Shown here piece after piece: positions 49,991 to 57,693 of a stretch of 64,000 nt of DNA (its first letter is position 1; every line of letters begins with the position of its first letter). Source of the DNA: an uncultured Olsenella sp. GTDB lineage: Bacteria > Actinomycetota > Coriobacteriia > Coriobacteriales > Atopobiaceae. The notes under the pieces were generated by a model. That model was not told where the DNA came from and ran no database searches. It worked only from the letters and a program-made list of their open reading frames with translations. The position numbers were made by a program, and so were the translations under genes. The DNA is taken from contig CASEHX010000001.1 in assembly GCA_949287905.1 (NCBI GenBank), forward strand, positions 1 to 64,000. The letters run 5' to 3'.

Positions 49991-51170
49991 CGAGAAGAAC
50001 GGCGGGGTCCGGCCAATCGTCCTGACCATCGCGATGGCGGCGGGCGCGATTCTGGTTGCGTCCGCAGCGTTCAGCACGGTCTTCGGCTTTGTGGACAAGG
50101 CTTGGAACGGCTCGTTCATGGACTGGCTGGCCCCGCAGATCCTGAACCTCAACAACCTGAACGAGTTTGGCATCTGGCCGGAGATGGTGCTGGACGTCTC
50201 CGGCATCAAGTACTTCTTCCTGCAGCTGGGTATCTGCGGCATCGTTCTTCTCGCCGCGGGCTGCGCGGTGGCAGCGCTCCTTTCGGCCCGACGTGCGCGC
50301 CGCGAGGAGCGCGCACGCGCCGCAGAGCTGTTGCGCGTCTTTCTCGCCCACGACCTGGAGGCCCATGAGGCGTTCCCATCCGGCTGGGAGGAACTTGCGC
50401 TCGTTGCCTCAGACGCCAAGCGCGCCGCTTCGGAGCGGGAGCGCCAGCTCGCCGATGAGTCCGCGCGCAGGAGCGACCTCGTGACCTACCTCGCGCACGA
50501 CCTCAAGACGCCGCTGACCTCGGTGATTGGCTATCTCTCGCTTCTGGACGAGGTGCCGGACATGCCCGAGGCGCAGCGGGTCCGCTATACGGGCGTCGCA
50601 CTCGACAAGGCGTGCCGTCTCGAGCGCCTGGTGAACGAGTTCTTTGACATCACGCGCTACAGCCTCACGAACATCGAGCTCGAGCTCGCGCCCGTGGACC
50701 TCGCCGGACTTCTCGTTCAGCTTGCCGACGAGTTCTACCCGGCGCTCGCCGCCCATGGCAACGTGGCGCAGGTGAAAGTGGCGGGCACGGGGCGGACCGT
50801 CGAGCAGCCCGGCGAGCCGCTTGTGGTCACGGCCGACGCGGCCCGTCTCGCGCGCGTCTTTGGCAACCTGCTTCGCAACGCGATCGCCTACAGTGACGAG
50901 GGGACGCCCGTGGAGATTGAGGCGGCAGCCGGGGAGGGGAGAGTCGTCGTCACCGTCTCCAACACGGGCGCGACCATCCCCTCGCACAAGCTCCGGGCAA
51001 TCTTCGACCGCTTCTTCCGGCTGGACGAGTCCCGCGGGAGTGCCACCGGCGGCGCTGGCCTCGGCCTTGCCATTGCGCGCGAGATCGTGGAGCTGCACGG
51101 CGGCACCATCTCCGCCGCGAGCGAGAACGGCCGCACCGCGTTCACCGTCGAGCTGCCGCTTTCACACTGA
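49980..51170 (+). CDS. VanS-like sensor histidine kinase
   Basis: 396 aa. Membrane helices at about 12-38 and 77-102 enclose a short outer loop. The H-box is LAHDLKTPLTSVIGY with His173; N-box NLLRNAIAYS, G-boxes and a GGAGLGLAIAREIVELHGG motif follow. The start is TTG 49980, overlapping the regulator gene by 11 bases; this is less certain because the ribosome site is weak. The 10-mer lies at residues 5-8 of the coding region (49991-50000). Confidence 0.92.
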   Translation: MSASEKNGGVRPIVLTIAMAAGAILVASAAFSTVFGFVDKAWNGSFMDWLAPQILNLNNLNEFGIWPEMVLDVSGIKYFFLQLGICGIVLLAAGCAVAALLSARRARREERARAAELLRVFLAHDLEAHEAFPSGWEELALVASDAKRAASERERQLADESARRSDLVTYLAHDLKTPLTSVIGYLSLLDEVPDMPEAQRVRYTGVALDKACRLERLVNEFFDITRYSLTNIELELAPVDLAGLLVQLADEFYPALAAHGNVAQVKVAGTGRTVEQPGEPLVVTADAARLARVFGNLLRNAIAYSDEGTPVEIEAAAGEGRVVVTVSNTGATIPSHKLRAIFDRFFRLDESRGSATGGAGLGLAIAREIVELHGGTISAASENGRTAFTVELPLSH

Positions 51171-51848
51171 GAAGGCCCACAGGTTCAGGCACTGGCCGAG
51201 CACGCGCTCGAGGTCCCAGGGGCGCGCGCTGCGCTCGGCGCTGTTGGGGTCGTGTACGGTGACCTCGCCGTCCTCGGTCAGGCCCGAGAGTACGATGAAG
51301 TGGCCCGTGGTGGTGAAGTCGCCGGGACCCACGCTGCAGATGACGGGCTTTCCGGCGAGAAGTGCCTCGCGCACGGCGGCCGCGCTGGCAGACAGCTCCT
51401 CGGAGACGAGCCCCAGCTCTGCCGCACCGTCGCTCATGAGAGCCCATGCCGTCATCCCGTTGCTGACGTAGCCGCCGCGCTCGGAGAAGTCCGCCATGGC
51501 GGCGGGGTCGAGATCGTCGCGCCCGGTGAGCGCCACGTAGACCATCGAGAGGCATGTGGGCCCGCAGCCGTTCTTCTCGACGGTGCCCCCGGCGTAGGGG
51601 TGACCCGCCCACTGCGAGTCGGTCTGGTAGAGGTAGGGGACCGCGCCGGCGCGCCAGTCCGCGCGCGGCGTGGAGTGGGCTGGCACGGAATCGCCTGTGT
51701 GCCCCGTCCCGCTCGCTATCGACGCCACAGCAATCCAGGCTATGACGGCGAGCGCGCCCATCATCCCAACAATCCCGAGCGTAAGTGGCAATCGCCGCGC
51801 CCTCCTGCGATTGATGTACCTACGCGGCGCCACGCGAATCGTGTCCAT
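51162..51848 (-). CDS. Membrane-anchored C39-like cysteine peptidase
   Basis: 228 aa. One membrane helix at about 22-45, then an outer papain-like C39 domain: NGCGPTCLSMVY with catalytic Cys in the mid-90s, GHFIVLSG with the catalytic His, and VHDPNS. Such domains cleave peptides such as double-glycine leaders or wall peptides outside the membrane; the target is unknown. The gene converges on and overlaps the histidine kinase by 9 bases. The start is ATG at 51848. Confidence 0.85.
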   Translation of the reverse strand: MDTIRVAPRRYINRRRARRLPLTLGIVGMMGALAVIAWIAVASIASGTGHTGDSVPAHSTPRADWRAGAVPYLYQTDSQWAGHPYAGGTVEKNGCGPTCLSMVYVALTGRDDLDPAAMADFSERGGYVSNGMTAWALMSDGAAELGLVSEELSASAAAVREALLAGKPVICSVGPGDFTTTGHFIVLSGLTEDGEVTVHDPNSAERSARPWDLERVLGQCLNLWAFSV

Positions 51849-51957
51849 GCTTCCCCCTTTGACTTGGCTTGCCCAAGCCTAGGGGTTCCTGCCATAACGG
51901 CACATGAATCGACTGCTAAGACTTCCCTAAGATGCCAAGGCCCTGCTCGCCACGCGT

Positions 51958-52404
51958 CTACGCACCCGGGGTCGCCTCGGCAACCATCTCGAGCGCGCCG
52001 GTGACGAAGCTGACCTTGCGCTCGTCCACGCTGCCGTCGCCCGTGCGCACGGAGACCACGGCAACGGCGATCTGATCATCCTCGCTCGGCTCGGGGTTGC
52101 CCATGAGGGTGGTCCACTCCACCGAGACGTCATCGGCGGAGAGCTCGCCGTCGCATGCGACCTCGTAGCTCACCGGCTCGAAGAACCCGGAGTTGGACTC
52201 GGTAGATACCGTCGCCGTGCCCGGCTCGGCCTGCGACACCCGCACGGTGTAGTAGACGACGTCAGCCTCCGAGCTCACGTACTTCTCGTTGGGCGAAACC
52301 GTCTCCTCAAAGATAACCGTTCCGGCAGAGGTGGCCCCGCAGCCGAGAAGAACGAGCGAGCACGCCAGGCAGAGCGCCGTCAGCATCGTGGTCAGCCTTC
52401 TCAT
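51958..52404 (-). CDS. Putative lipoprotein, function unknown
   Basis: 148 aa. A lipoprotein signal ends at LLGC (Cys22). The mature part is a short beta-rich domain without a recognised family (VVYYTVRVSQAEPGTATVSTESNSGF). The start is taken at the second Met, 52404; an upstream in-frame ATG at 52416 is possible. The 10-mer CGAGAAGAAC at 52344 falls in the signal-peptide coding region. Confidence 0.65.
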   Translation of the reverse strand: MRRLTTMLTALCLACSLVLLGCGATSAGTVIFEETVSPNEKYVSSEADVVYYTVRVSQAEPGTATVSTESNSGFFEPVSYEVACDGELSADDVSVEWTTLMGNPEPSEDDQIAVAVVSVRTGDGSVDERKVSFVTGALEMVAEATPGA

Positions 52405-52418
52405 GCAAACCTCCATGA

Positions 52419-52459
52419 TGTTACGAAGGGATGTTACGAAGGGACAGTCCCTTCGTAAC
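52419..52459. repeat. GAAGGGACAGTCCCTTC palindrome with duplicated left arm
   Basis: A perfect palindrome at 52433-52459 (GTTACGAAGGGACAG and complement) is preceded by a partial second copy of its left arm at 52419-52430. It separates the lipoprotein start from the YaiI-like gene. Confidence 0.7.
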
Positions 52460-52493
52460 CTATAGTCTAGTCACTCATCGGCGAAGGAGGCGC

Positions 52494-53003
52494 ATGTCCC
52501 GCAATCGAACCCTCTATATCGACGCTGACGCGTGCCCGGTCACGCGCGAGGCGCTCGCCTGCGCGCGGCGCGCCCGCGTGCCCGTTGTGATCGTGGGCAA
52601 CACCACGCAGAACCTCGAGCGACACATCCGGCGTGACGACCCGCGCGACGCGGGCAAAGCCCGTGGCCGCGACGCCACGCACGACGGCTTCTGGGTGGAC
52701 GTGCTTGACGTGTCCATCGGCGCGGACAGCGCGGACTTTGCCATTGTGGAGCGCCTGCAGCCGAACGACGTGGTGGTCACGCAGGACATTGGCCTCGCGA
52801 GTATGGTGCTGGGGCGTGGCGCGGCGGCCATCGGCGTGCGCGGGCGCGTCTACACCAGGGCCACGATCGACATGGACCTCTTCATTCGCCACGAGGAGAA
52901 GAAGGTGCGCCGCGCCGGAGGCCGCACGCGCGGGCCGGCAGCGTTTACGGACGACGATCGCGAGCGGTTCACCCGCAACCTCACCGATCTTCTCGGCAGA
53001 TAG
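52494..53003 (+). CDS. YaiI/YqxD family (DUF188) PIN-like protein
   Basis: 169 aa. DUF188 signatures: LYIDADACPVTREAL at the start, VVIVGNTTQ, GADSADFAIVERLQPNDVVVTQDIGLA in the middle and a C-terminal DRERF basic end. The PIN-like acidic residues suggest an RNase-type fold; the cellular role is unknown. ATG 52494 follows GAAGGAGG. Confidence 0.92.
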   Translation: MSRNRTLYIDADACPVTREALACARRARVPVVIVGNTTQNLERHIRRDDPRDAGKARGRDATHDGFWVDVLDVSIGADSADFAIVERLQPNDVVVTQDIGLASMVLGRGAAAIGVRGRVYTRATIDMDLFIRHEEKKVRRAGGRTRGPAAFTDDDRERFTRNLTDLLGR

Positions 53004-53020
53004 CGGAAGTAACCGGCAAC

Positions 53021-54067
53021 CTACGCCACCACGACGCTCTTCTCGTCACGCGGGACGGCGCGGCCGATGACCGCGGCGGGGAGGCCCTCGTCGCGTAGGG
53101 AATCAACCAAGCGCTCCGCGTCCTTCTCGCCCAGCGCCAGCAGCAGCCCGCCGGAGGTCTGCGGGTCAAAGAGCACGTCGGTGAGGTCGAGCGGCAGCGC
53201 GTCGGCGAGCGCCACGCGCGGGCCAAAGAAGTCCCGGTTGCGGTAGGCGCCGCCGGGGATGAGGCCGAGCGCGGCCATCTCGCGGGCGCGCGCCATGACG
53301 GGCACGGCGGCGGCGTCGATCTCGAGCGTTACCCCCGAGGCCTCGGCCATCTCGCAGGAGTGCCCCATGAGCGAGAAGCCCGTGACGTCGGTGGCGGCGT
53401 GCGGCCAGCTGCCCAGCTCACGCGCCAGGCGGATGGGCGCCTCGTTGAGCGTGGTCATGGAGTCCGTGGCCACGCGCACGCCGGCGTCGTCGAGAAGGCC
53501 GCCCTTGTGCGCGGTGGTGAGGATGCCCGTGCCGAGCGCCTTGGTGAGCACGAGCGCGTCGCCGACCTGCGCGTCGCCGTTCTCAAGGCGCTCGTCCAGC
53601 GCGACGAACCCCGTCACCGCAAGGCCGTACTTGGGCTCGTGGTCGTTGATCGAGTGCCCGCCCGCGACCACGCAGCCGGCGCGGCGGCACGTCTCGGCGC
53701 CGCCAGCCAGGATCTGCCCTGCGACCTCGATGCCCAGGCAGTTGGGGAAGCACAGGAGGTTGAGCGCCAGCGCGGGCCGGCCGCCCATCGCATAGACGTC
53801 CGAGAGCGCGTTGGTGGCCGCGACCTGGCCAAAGAGGAACGGGTCGTCCACCATGGGCGGGAAGAAGTCCGTGGTGGCGATGAGGCCGCGGCCGTCGCCG
53901 AGGTCCCACACGCACGCGTCGTCTGAGGCGTCAAAGCCCACCACGAGCTCCGGCGCGTCCAGGCGCGGCAGCCCCGAGAGCACGCCCGCGAGCTCGCCCG
54001 GCGCGATCTTGGCCGCGCATCCGGCAGTCTCCACGAGCTCCGTGAGCCTCACGCCCGTCATGTCCAT
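53021..54067 (-). CDS. selD: Selenophosphate synthetase (SelD)
   Basis: 348 aa. The active-site loop is AGCAAKIAP with Cys17 and Lys20, so this SelD uses cysteine rather than selenocysteine. The ATP/Mg2+ aspartate motifs ASDDACVW and TTDFFPPMVDD and the GGHSINDHEPKYG loop are clear. SelD makes selenophosphate from selenide and ATP, supplying selenium for the labile-Se molybdenum hydroxylases indicated by yqeB/yqeC/yedF (selU or selA could also use it). The start is ATG at 54067. The ACACGCACGGTTTG-family repeat lies directly upstream. Confidence 0.96.
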   Translation of the reverse strand: MDMTGVRLTELVETAGCAAKIAPGELAGVLSGLPRLDAPELVVGFDASDDACVWDLGDGRGLIATTDFFPPMVDDPFLFGQVAATNALSDVYAMGGRPALALNLLCFPNCLGIEVAGQILAGGAETCRRAGCVVAGGHSINDHEPKYGLAVTGFVALDERLENGDAQVGDALVLTKALGTGILTTAHKGGLLDDAGVRVATDSMTTLNEAPIRLARELGSWPHAATDVTGFSLMGHSCEMAEASGVTLEIDAAAVPVMARAREMAALGLIPGGAYRNRDFFGPRVALADALPLDLTDVLFDPQTSGGLLLALGEKDAERLVDSLRDEGLPAAVIGRAVPRDEKSVVVA

Positions 54068-54085
54068 TGCGTGCTCCTCCTGTCA

Positions 54086-54156
54086 ATTAACGCGCATTGT
54101 ATGCAACGCGCGTTATTTCCACCTGCGAGTATGTGAAATCAAAACAAACCGTGCGC
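54086..54156. repeat. ACACGCACGGTTTG-family repeat before selD
   Basis: Read on the minus strand this copy runs ACCGCGCACGGTTTGTTTTGATTTCACATA...GAAATAACGCGCG...TTAATTG. The left arm and centre match copies at 10704 and 61683, while the other arm is rearranged around ACGCGCATTG. It starts about 20 bases upstream of selD, so it probably overlaps the selD promoter. Confidence 0.75.
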
Positions 54157-54316
54157 GGTAATCGACCGAGAAGGGCGCGCCGCACGGGGGACGCCCGTCA
54201 ACGGGGCCGTGCCGACAAGAACGTGCCGCAATAACTCGCGCCATCAGCACAAGGGCGCCCCGGACGTATTCGGGGGCGTCCGGGGCGTGCCGATTCGTTG
54301 TTATTCTCGCCGGCAG
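54157..54316. terminator. Hairpin between yegP-like gene and selD
   Basis: A perfect 10-bp stem, GCCCCGGACG (54257-54266) and its complement (54277-54286), with loop TATTCGGGGG. It lies 30 bases past the stop of the YegP-like gene. There is no T-run on either side, so termination is uncertain. Confidence 0.45.
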
Positions 54317-54688
54317 CTAGTTCTCATCCGCCGCGAGAGAGGAGTCGCACTCCGCGCGCGTGCGCTCGATGCGCCGGAGCAGGCTCTCCTTGTGCTCGTA
54401 GGTGTGCGAGCGTGCGATGTCGCCCGCCTCGTGCGTGATGAAGCGGAAGAAGTAGTGGCCGTCAAAGTCCTCGTAGATGCGGAACTTGGGCGTGGACTCG
54501 CGGTCGAAGGCGTCAATCGTGCTGTCCTCGATCTCCGCGTTCTCGGCGGAGGCGCGCACGCACTCGATGCCGTGGAGGCACTCGTCCTTGGACGGGAAGA
54601 TGATCGACGACATGAGGATGTGCCCGTTGGAGGCGCAGAGGTTGAAGCAGTAGCGACCCTCGTTCTCAACCACGACATACTGACCCAT
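54317..54688 (-). CDS. YegP/DUF1508-like protein
   Basis: 123 aa. The N-terminal half matches the YegP/DUF1508 repeat: a GRYCFNLCASNGHILMSSIIFPSKDECLHGIECVR strand-helix pattern, followed by a related second half (FRIYEDFDGHYFFRFI). The function is unknown. The start is ATG at 54688. It is a single gene. Confidence 0.85.
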   Translation of the reverse strand: MGQYVVVENEGRYCFNLCASNGHILMSSIIFPSKDECLHGIECVRASAENAEIEDSTIDAFDRESTPKFRIYEDFDGHYFFRFITHEAGDIARSHTYEHKESLLRRIERTRAECDSSLAADEN

Positions 54689-54804
54689 GGGAAATCACCA
54701 CCATAAGCTCGCATCGGATAGATTATTCGAAAAGATTATCGTGCCCCGCGCCACGCGGAGGCGATAAGTACGCGGACGGTCGCATTTGTTCGGTGGGCAC
54801 CTCG

Positions 54805-54866
54805 GGCCACCCCGAGAAGCGCCCTGTCGCCAGCCCCGAGAAGCGCCCTGCCGCCCGCCCATGGGC
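54805..54866. repeat. Direct repeat around CCCCGAGAAGCGCCCTG
   Basis: Two near-identical units, CCCCGAGAAGCGCCCTG, start near 54811 and 54834. Both contain the CGAGAAG core of the 10-mer. A similar tandem is found at 3846-3896. Confidence 0.55.
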
Positions 54867-54893
54867 GCATCTGCGACATCCCCCCGTCCTCGC

Positions 54894-55018
54894 TTGGGGT
54901 ACTGGCAAAATGGGGTATCATGTCTTTACATCCCCCGAACAGACGGGTTGGCGTGGTCGGGGGACGCGCCAGCCCACCAGCACATGAAGGACCCCGGTCG
55001 CGCTTGCGGCCGGGGTCC
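54894..55018 (+). ncRNA. Candidate structured RNA with pseudoknot and terminator
   Basis: A promoter-like pair, TTGGGG (54894-54899), 16 bases, TATCAT (54916-54921), precedes a foldable block. Stem 1 is TCCCCCGA (54931-54938) with TCGGGGGA (54957-54964). Its loop contains GGGTTGGCG (54945-54953), which can pair with CGCCAGCCC (54967-54975; one G-T pair) to give an H-type pseudoknot. A strong hairpin follows: GGACCCCGG (54989-54997) with CCGGGGTCC (55010-55018). No gene lies downstream on this strand. I do not recognise the family. Confidence 0.4.
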
Positions 55019-55087
55019 CTGTATTTGGCGCGCGCTTGGGTTTGGTTTTTGCCATATGCCATAGGTCGGGTTTTCTCGCATGAAAAA

Positions 55088-55137
55088 GCAAGCCCCTGAG
55101 CTGCGCGGACGAGAAGAACCACAGCTCAGGGGCTTGC
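55088..55137 (-). terminator. Intrinsic terminator of the iorAB operon
   Basis: Perfect 16-bp stem GCAAGCCCCTGAGCTG (55088-55103) with its complement at 55122-55137, followed on the minus strand by TTTTTCA. The 18-base loop contains the 10-mer CGAGAAGAAC (55110-55119). It lies 45 bases past the iorB stop. Confidence 0.85.
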
Positions 55138-55181
55138 ACGAAAACGCGACCAATGGCAGCGCCGCGGCGCGCGAAGGGTCG

Positions 55182-55814
55182 CTAGCGCGCCTCTCCGCGC
55201 AGGGCGGCGTCGCGGCCGGCGTCGAAGGCAGCGAGGTTGGCCTCCACCGTCGCGGGCGGCACGCAGGCGCGCACGGCGTCGCGCCAGAGCTCGGCGTCGA
55301 AGGGCAGCGCCGTGGAGAGCGCGCCCACGAGCACCACGTTGGTGGAGCGGGGCGTGCCCAGCCCGCGCGCGATCACGCCGGCATCCAGCAGGTGGGCGCC
55401 CATCTCGCGCAGACGCTCGTCCACGCGCTCGGGCATCGTGAAGTTGCCGATGTTCACGGAGACGGGCGTGATCTCCTCGTCGTTGACGAACATCTTGCCG
55501 CCCTCGGCGAGGTAATGCTGGGCGCGCAGGGCCTCCACGGCCTCAAAGGCCACCACCACGTCAGCGCAGCCGTCGTCGCAGACCATGGTGGAGACGTGCT
55601 CGCCCAGGCGAATGACGGTGCTCACCGAGCCGCCGCGCTGGCTCATGCCGTGGATCTCGGAGACCTTGACGTCGAGCCCGGCGCCGGCGGCGACCGTCGC
55701 CAGCAGCTTGCCCGCGAGGATCGTGCCCTGGCCGCCCACGCCCACGAGGAGGATGGTCTTGGTGCCGTCCACGATGGCGCCCTGGGCGGCGCCGTTCTTC
55801 TCGGTATCAGCCAT
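55182..55814 (-). CDS. iorB: Indolepyruvate ferredoxin oxidoreductase, beta subunit
   Basis: 210 aa. The gamma-type domain of 2-oxoacid oxidoreductases: ILLVGVGGQGTILAGKLLA near 21-39, EIHGMSQRGGSV near 54-65 and CADVVVAFEAVEALR. With IorA it oxidatively decarboxylates aryl pyruvates (indole-, phenyl-, hydroxyphenylpyruvate) to aryl-acetyl-CoA, reducing ferredoxin, as part of anaerobic aromatic amino acid fermentation. It starts 3 bases after the iorA stop. The 10-mer occurs at its N-terminal codons (55794-55803; EKN). Confidence 0.95.
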   Translation of the reverse strand: MADTEKNGAAQGAIVDGTKTILLVGVGGQGTILAGKLLATVAAGAGLDVKVSEIHGMSQRGGSVSTVIRLGEHVSTMVCDDGCADVVVAFEAVEALRAQHYLAEGGKMFVNDEEITPVSVNIGNFTMPERVDERLREMGAHLLDAGVIARGLGTPRSTNVVLVGALSTALPFDAELWRDAVRACVPPATVEANLAAFDAGRDAALRGEAR

Positions 55815-55817
55815 TGC

Positions 55818-57587
55818 TTACTCCTTCGTGATGCAGCCGAACGGGCAGGACTGGACGCACTGGTCGCACCCGACGCACTGCGTGGGGTCGATGACCGCGG
55901 TGCCGTCCTTGGCGCGCCCGAGGGCGGGGCAGCCGATCTTGATGCACTGGCCGCACGCGCGGCAGTCGCGGATGGTGGGCTGCTTGCCGCGGCTGCGGTC
56001 GATGAGGCGGCACGGCGCCTTGAAGACGATGACGGAGAGCTGCTCGGTGTTGGCCACGGCGGCCTTGAGCGCGGCGCGCACGGCCTTGAGGTCCTGCGCA
56101 TCCACCTCGACGACGTCCTCCACGCCCATCGCGCGGCACAGGGCGAGAAGGTCGAGCGCCTTGCCGGTGGGGTTGTCCAGCGGGCCGATCTTGTGCGAGC
56201 TGTCCGTGAGGGTGACGCCGTTCACGGGGTTGCCCTGCGTGCCGGTCATGGCCGTGGTGCGGTTGTCCAGGATGCAGAGGGTGCCGGTGCCGCCGTTGTA
56301 GATGGTGCCGAGCATGCTCGTGATGCCGGAGTGCGCGAAGGTGGAGTCGCCGATGACGCCCACGACGGGGCGACCGGTGCGCTCGGTGGCGCCGGCGAGC
56401 TCCATGCCGTGCGCCATGGAGAGCGAGGCGCCCATGTCGATGACCGTGTGGCACGCGCCGTAGGGCGCGACGGCGCCGAGCGTGTAGCAGCCGATGTCGC
56501 CGGTGACGATGGCCTTGAGGCGGCGCAGCTCGCAGAAGACGAGGCGGTGCGGGCAGCCGGGGCAGAACGCCGGCGGGCGTGGCGGGAGGTCTGTGGCGGG
56601 CACGAGGTGCGCGGGCAGCTCCACGCCGAAGGAGGCGCGGATGACCTGCGGCTTGAGCTCGCCGGCAACGGGCAGGGGAGCGGCGGGCGGCTCGGCGAGC
56701 TCGATGCCGAGGGCGCGGACGCGAGAGGAGAAGTAGTCGCTGGCCTCCTCGATGACGTAGCACGCGTCGACGGACGCGGCGAAGTCGGCGAGCGCGCGGG
56801 CGGGCAGCGGCCAGGCGAGGCCGAGCTTGAACGTGGAGGCCTCGGGCAGCGCCTCGCGGACGTGCTGGTAGACGGCACCGGCGCAGATGACGCCGATCTT
56901 CTCGCTGCGCCGCTCGACCAAGTTGTACGGGCAGGTCTCGGCATAGGCCTCGAGCTCGGCCTGGCGCTCGTCCACCACGAGGCGGCGCTTGACGGCGTTG
57001 GCCGGCATCATGACGTACTTGGGGATGTCATCCGCGTAGTCGCGCGGGGCCACGGTCTCGCGCGTGCCGGCGGGCGAGACGAGCGTGCGGGTGTGCGCGA
57101 TGCGCATGGTCTCGTGCAGCATGACCGGCGTGTCAAAGCGCTCGGAGAGCTCGAAGGCGGCGCGGGCCATCTCGTAGCAGTCCTGCGAGTCGGCGACGTC
57201 GAGGCAGGGGATGCGGCCGAAGGCGGCGTAGAAACGCGAGTCCTGCTCGTTCTGGGACGAGTAGCAGGAGGGGTCGTCCGCGGCGAGAAGAACGAGGCCG
57301 GCGTTCACGCCGGTGGACGCGGCGGCCATGAAGGGGTCGGCGGCCACGTTGACACCCACGTGCTTCATCGTGACGAGCGAGCGCGCACCGGCGATGGCGG
57401 CGCCGAGGCCCACCTCGAAGGCGACCTTCTCGTTGGGGGACCACTCGCAGTAGACGTCGTCCTTGCGCACGAGGGCCTCGAGCGTCTCGGTGGACGGCGT
57501 GCCGGGGTAGCCCACGCCGACGGCAACGCCGGCCTCCCAGGCGCCCTGGGCGATGGCCTCGTTTCCGGACATGAGGTGCTTGTCCAT
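55818..57587 (-). CDS. iorA: Indolepyruvate ferredoxin oxidoreductase, alpha subunit
   Basis: 589 aa. An N-terminal pyrimidine-binding domain (VGVGYPGTPSTETLEAL and EWSPNEKVAFEVGLGA) is followed by a TPP-binding domain (CPGCPHRLVFCELRR, TGDIGCYTLG, IGDSTFAHSGITSMLG) and two [4Fe-4S] ferredoxin motifs at the C-terminus (CRACGQCIKIGCP and CVGCDQCVQSCPFGC). It carries the TPP and FeS steps of aryl-pyruvate oxidation with IorB. The start is ATG at 57587. It is preceded by a paired palindrome and an acyl-CoA ligase gene in the same direction. Confidence 0.97.
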   Translation of the reverse strand: MDKHLMSGNEAIAQGAWEAGVAVGVGYPGTPSTETLEALVRKDDVYCEWSPNEKVAFEVGLGAAIAGARSLVTMKHVGVNVAADPFMAAASTGVNAGLVLLAADDPSCYSSQNEQDSRFYAAFGRIPCLDVADSQDCYEMARAAFELSERFDTPVMLHETMRIAHTRTLVSPAGTRETVAPRDYADDIPKYVMMPANAVKRRLVVDERQAELEAYAETCPYNLVERRSEKIGVICAGAVYQHVREALPEASTFKLGLAWPLPARALADFAASVDACYVIEEASDYFSSRVRALGIELAEPPAAPLPVAGELKPQVIRASFGVELPAHLVPATDLPPRPPAFCPGCPHRLVFCELRRLKAIVTGDIGCYTLGAVAPYGACHTVIDMGASLSMAHGMELAGATERTGRPVVGVIGDSTFAHSGITSMLGTIYNGGTGTLCILDNRTTAMTGTQGNPVNGVTLTDSSHKIGPLDNPTGKALDLLALCRAMGVEDVVEVDAQDLKAVRAALKAAVANTEQLSVIVFKAPCRLIDRSRGKQPTIRDCRACGQCIKIGCPALGRAKDGTAVIDPTQCVGCDQCVQSCPFGCITKE

Positions 57588-57605
57588 GTCTCTCCTCTCC
57601 TGGGG

Positions 57606-57680
57606 TGATTCAATTGGGGACAGACCCCTTTTGAATCATCGTCCTCATGATTCAAAAGGGGTCTGTCCCCAATTGAATCA
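57606..57680. repeat. Nested pair of REP-like palindromes between acyl-CoA ligase and iorA
   Basis: Palindromes at 57606-57638 and 57648-57680, with the AATTGGGG/CCCCAATT outer variant, form a long composite hairpin almost identical to 13265-13339 before ridA. Two copies of such an exact composite 44 kb apart suggest recent copying. Confidence 0.9.
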
Positions 57681-57693
57681 TCGTCACTCTCTC

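Noticed and set aside
49277..51170. Vancomycin resistance locus
   Set aside because: The two-component system is VanRS-like, but no vanH, vanA/B or vanX-type genes are near; the next gene is C39-like.
53021..54067. Selenocysteine-containing SelD needing a SECIS element
   Set aside because: The active-site residue is an ordinary cysteine codon (Cys17), and there is no in-frame TGA.
54157..54316. A selC tRNA or other tRNA next to selD
   Set aside because: No T-loop (GGTTCGA-like) or acceptor pairing is found; only simple hairpins are present.
55080..57608. An 842-codon plus-strand open frame over iorAB
   Set aside because: It is a shadow of iorA/iorB in another frame, with low-complexity translation and no ribosome site.
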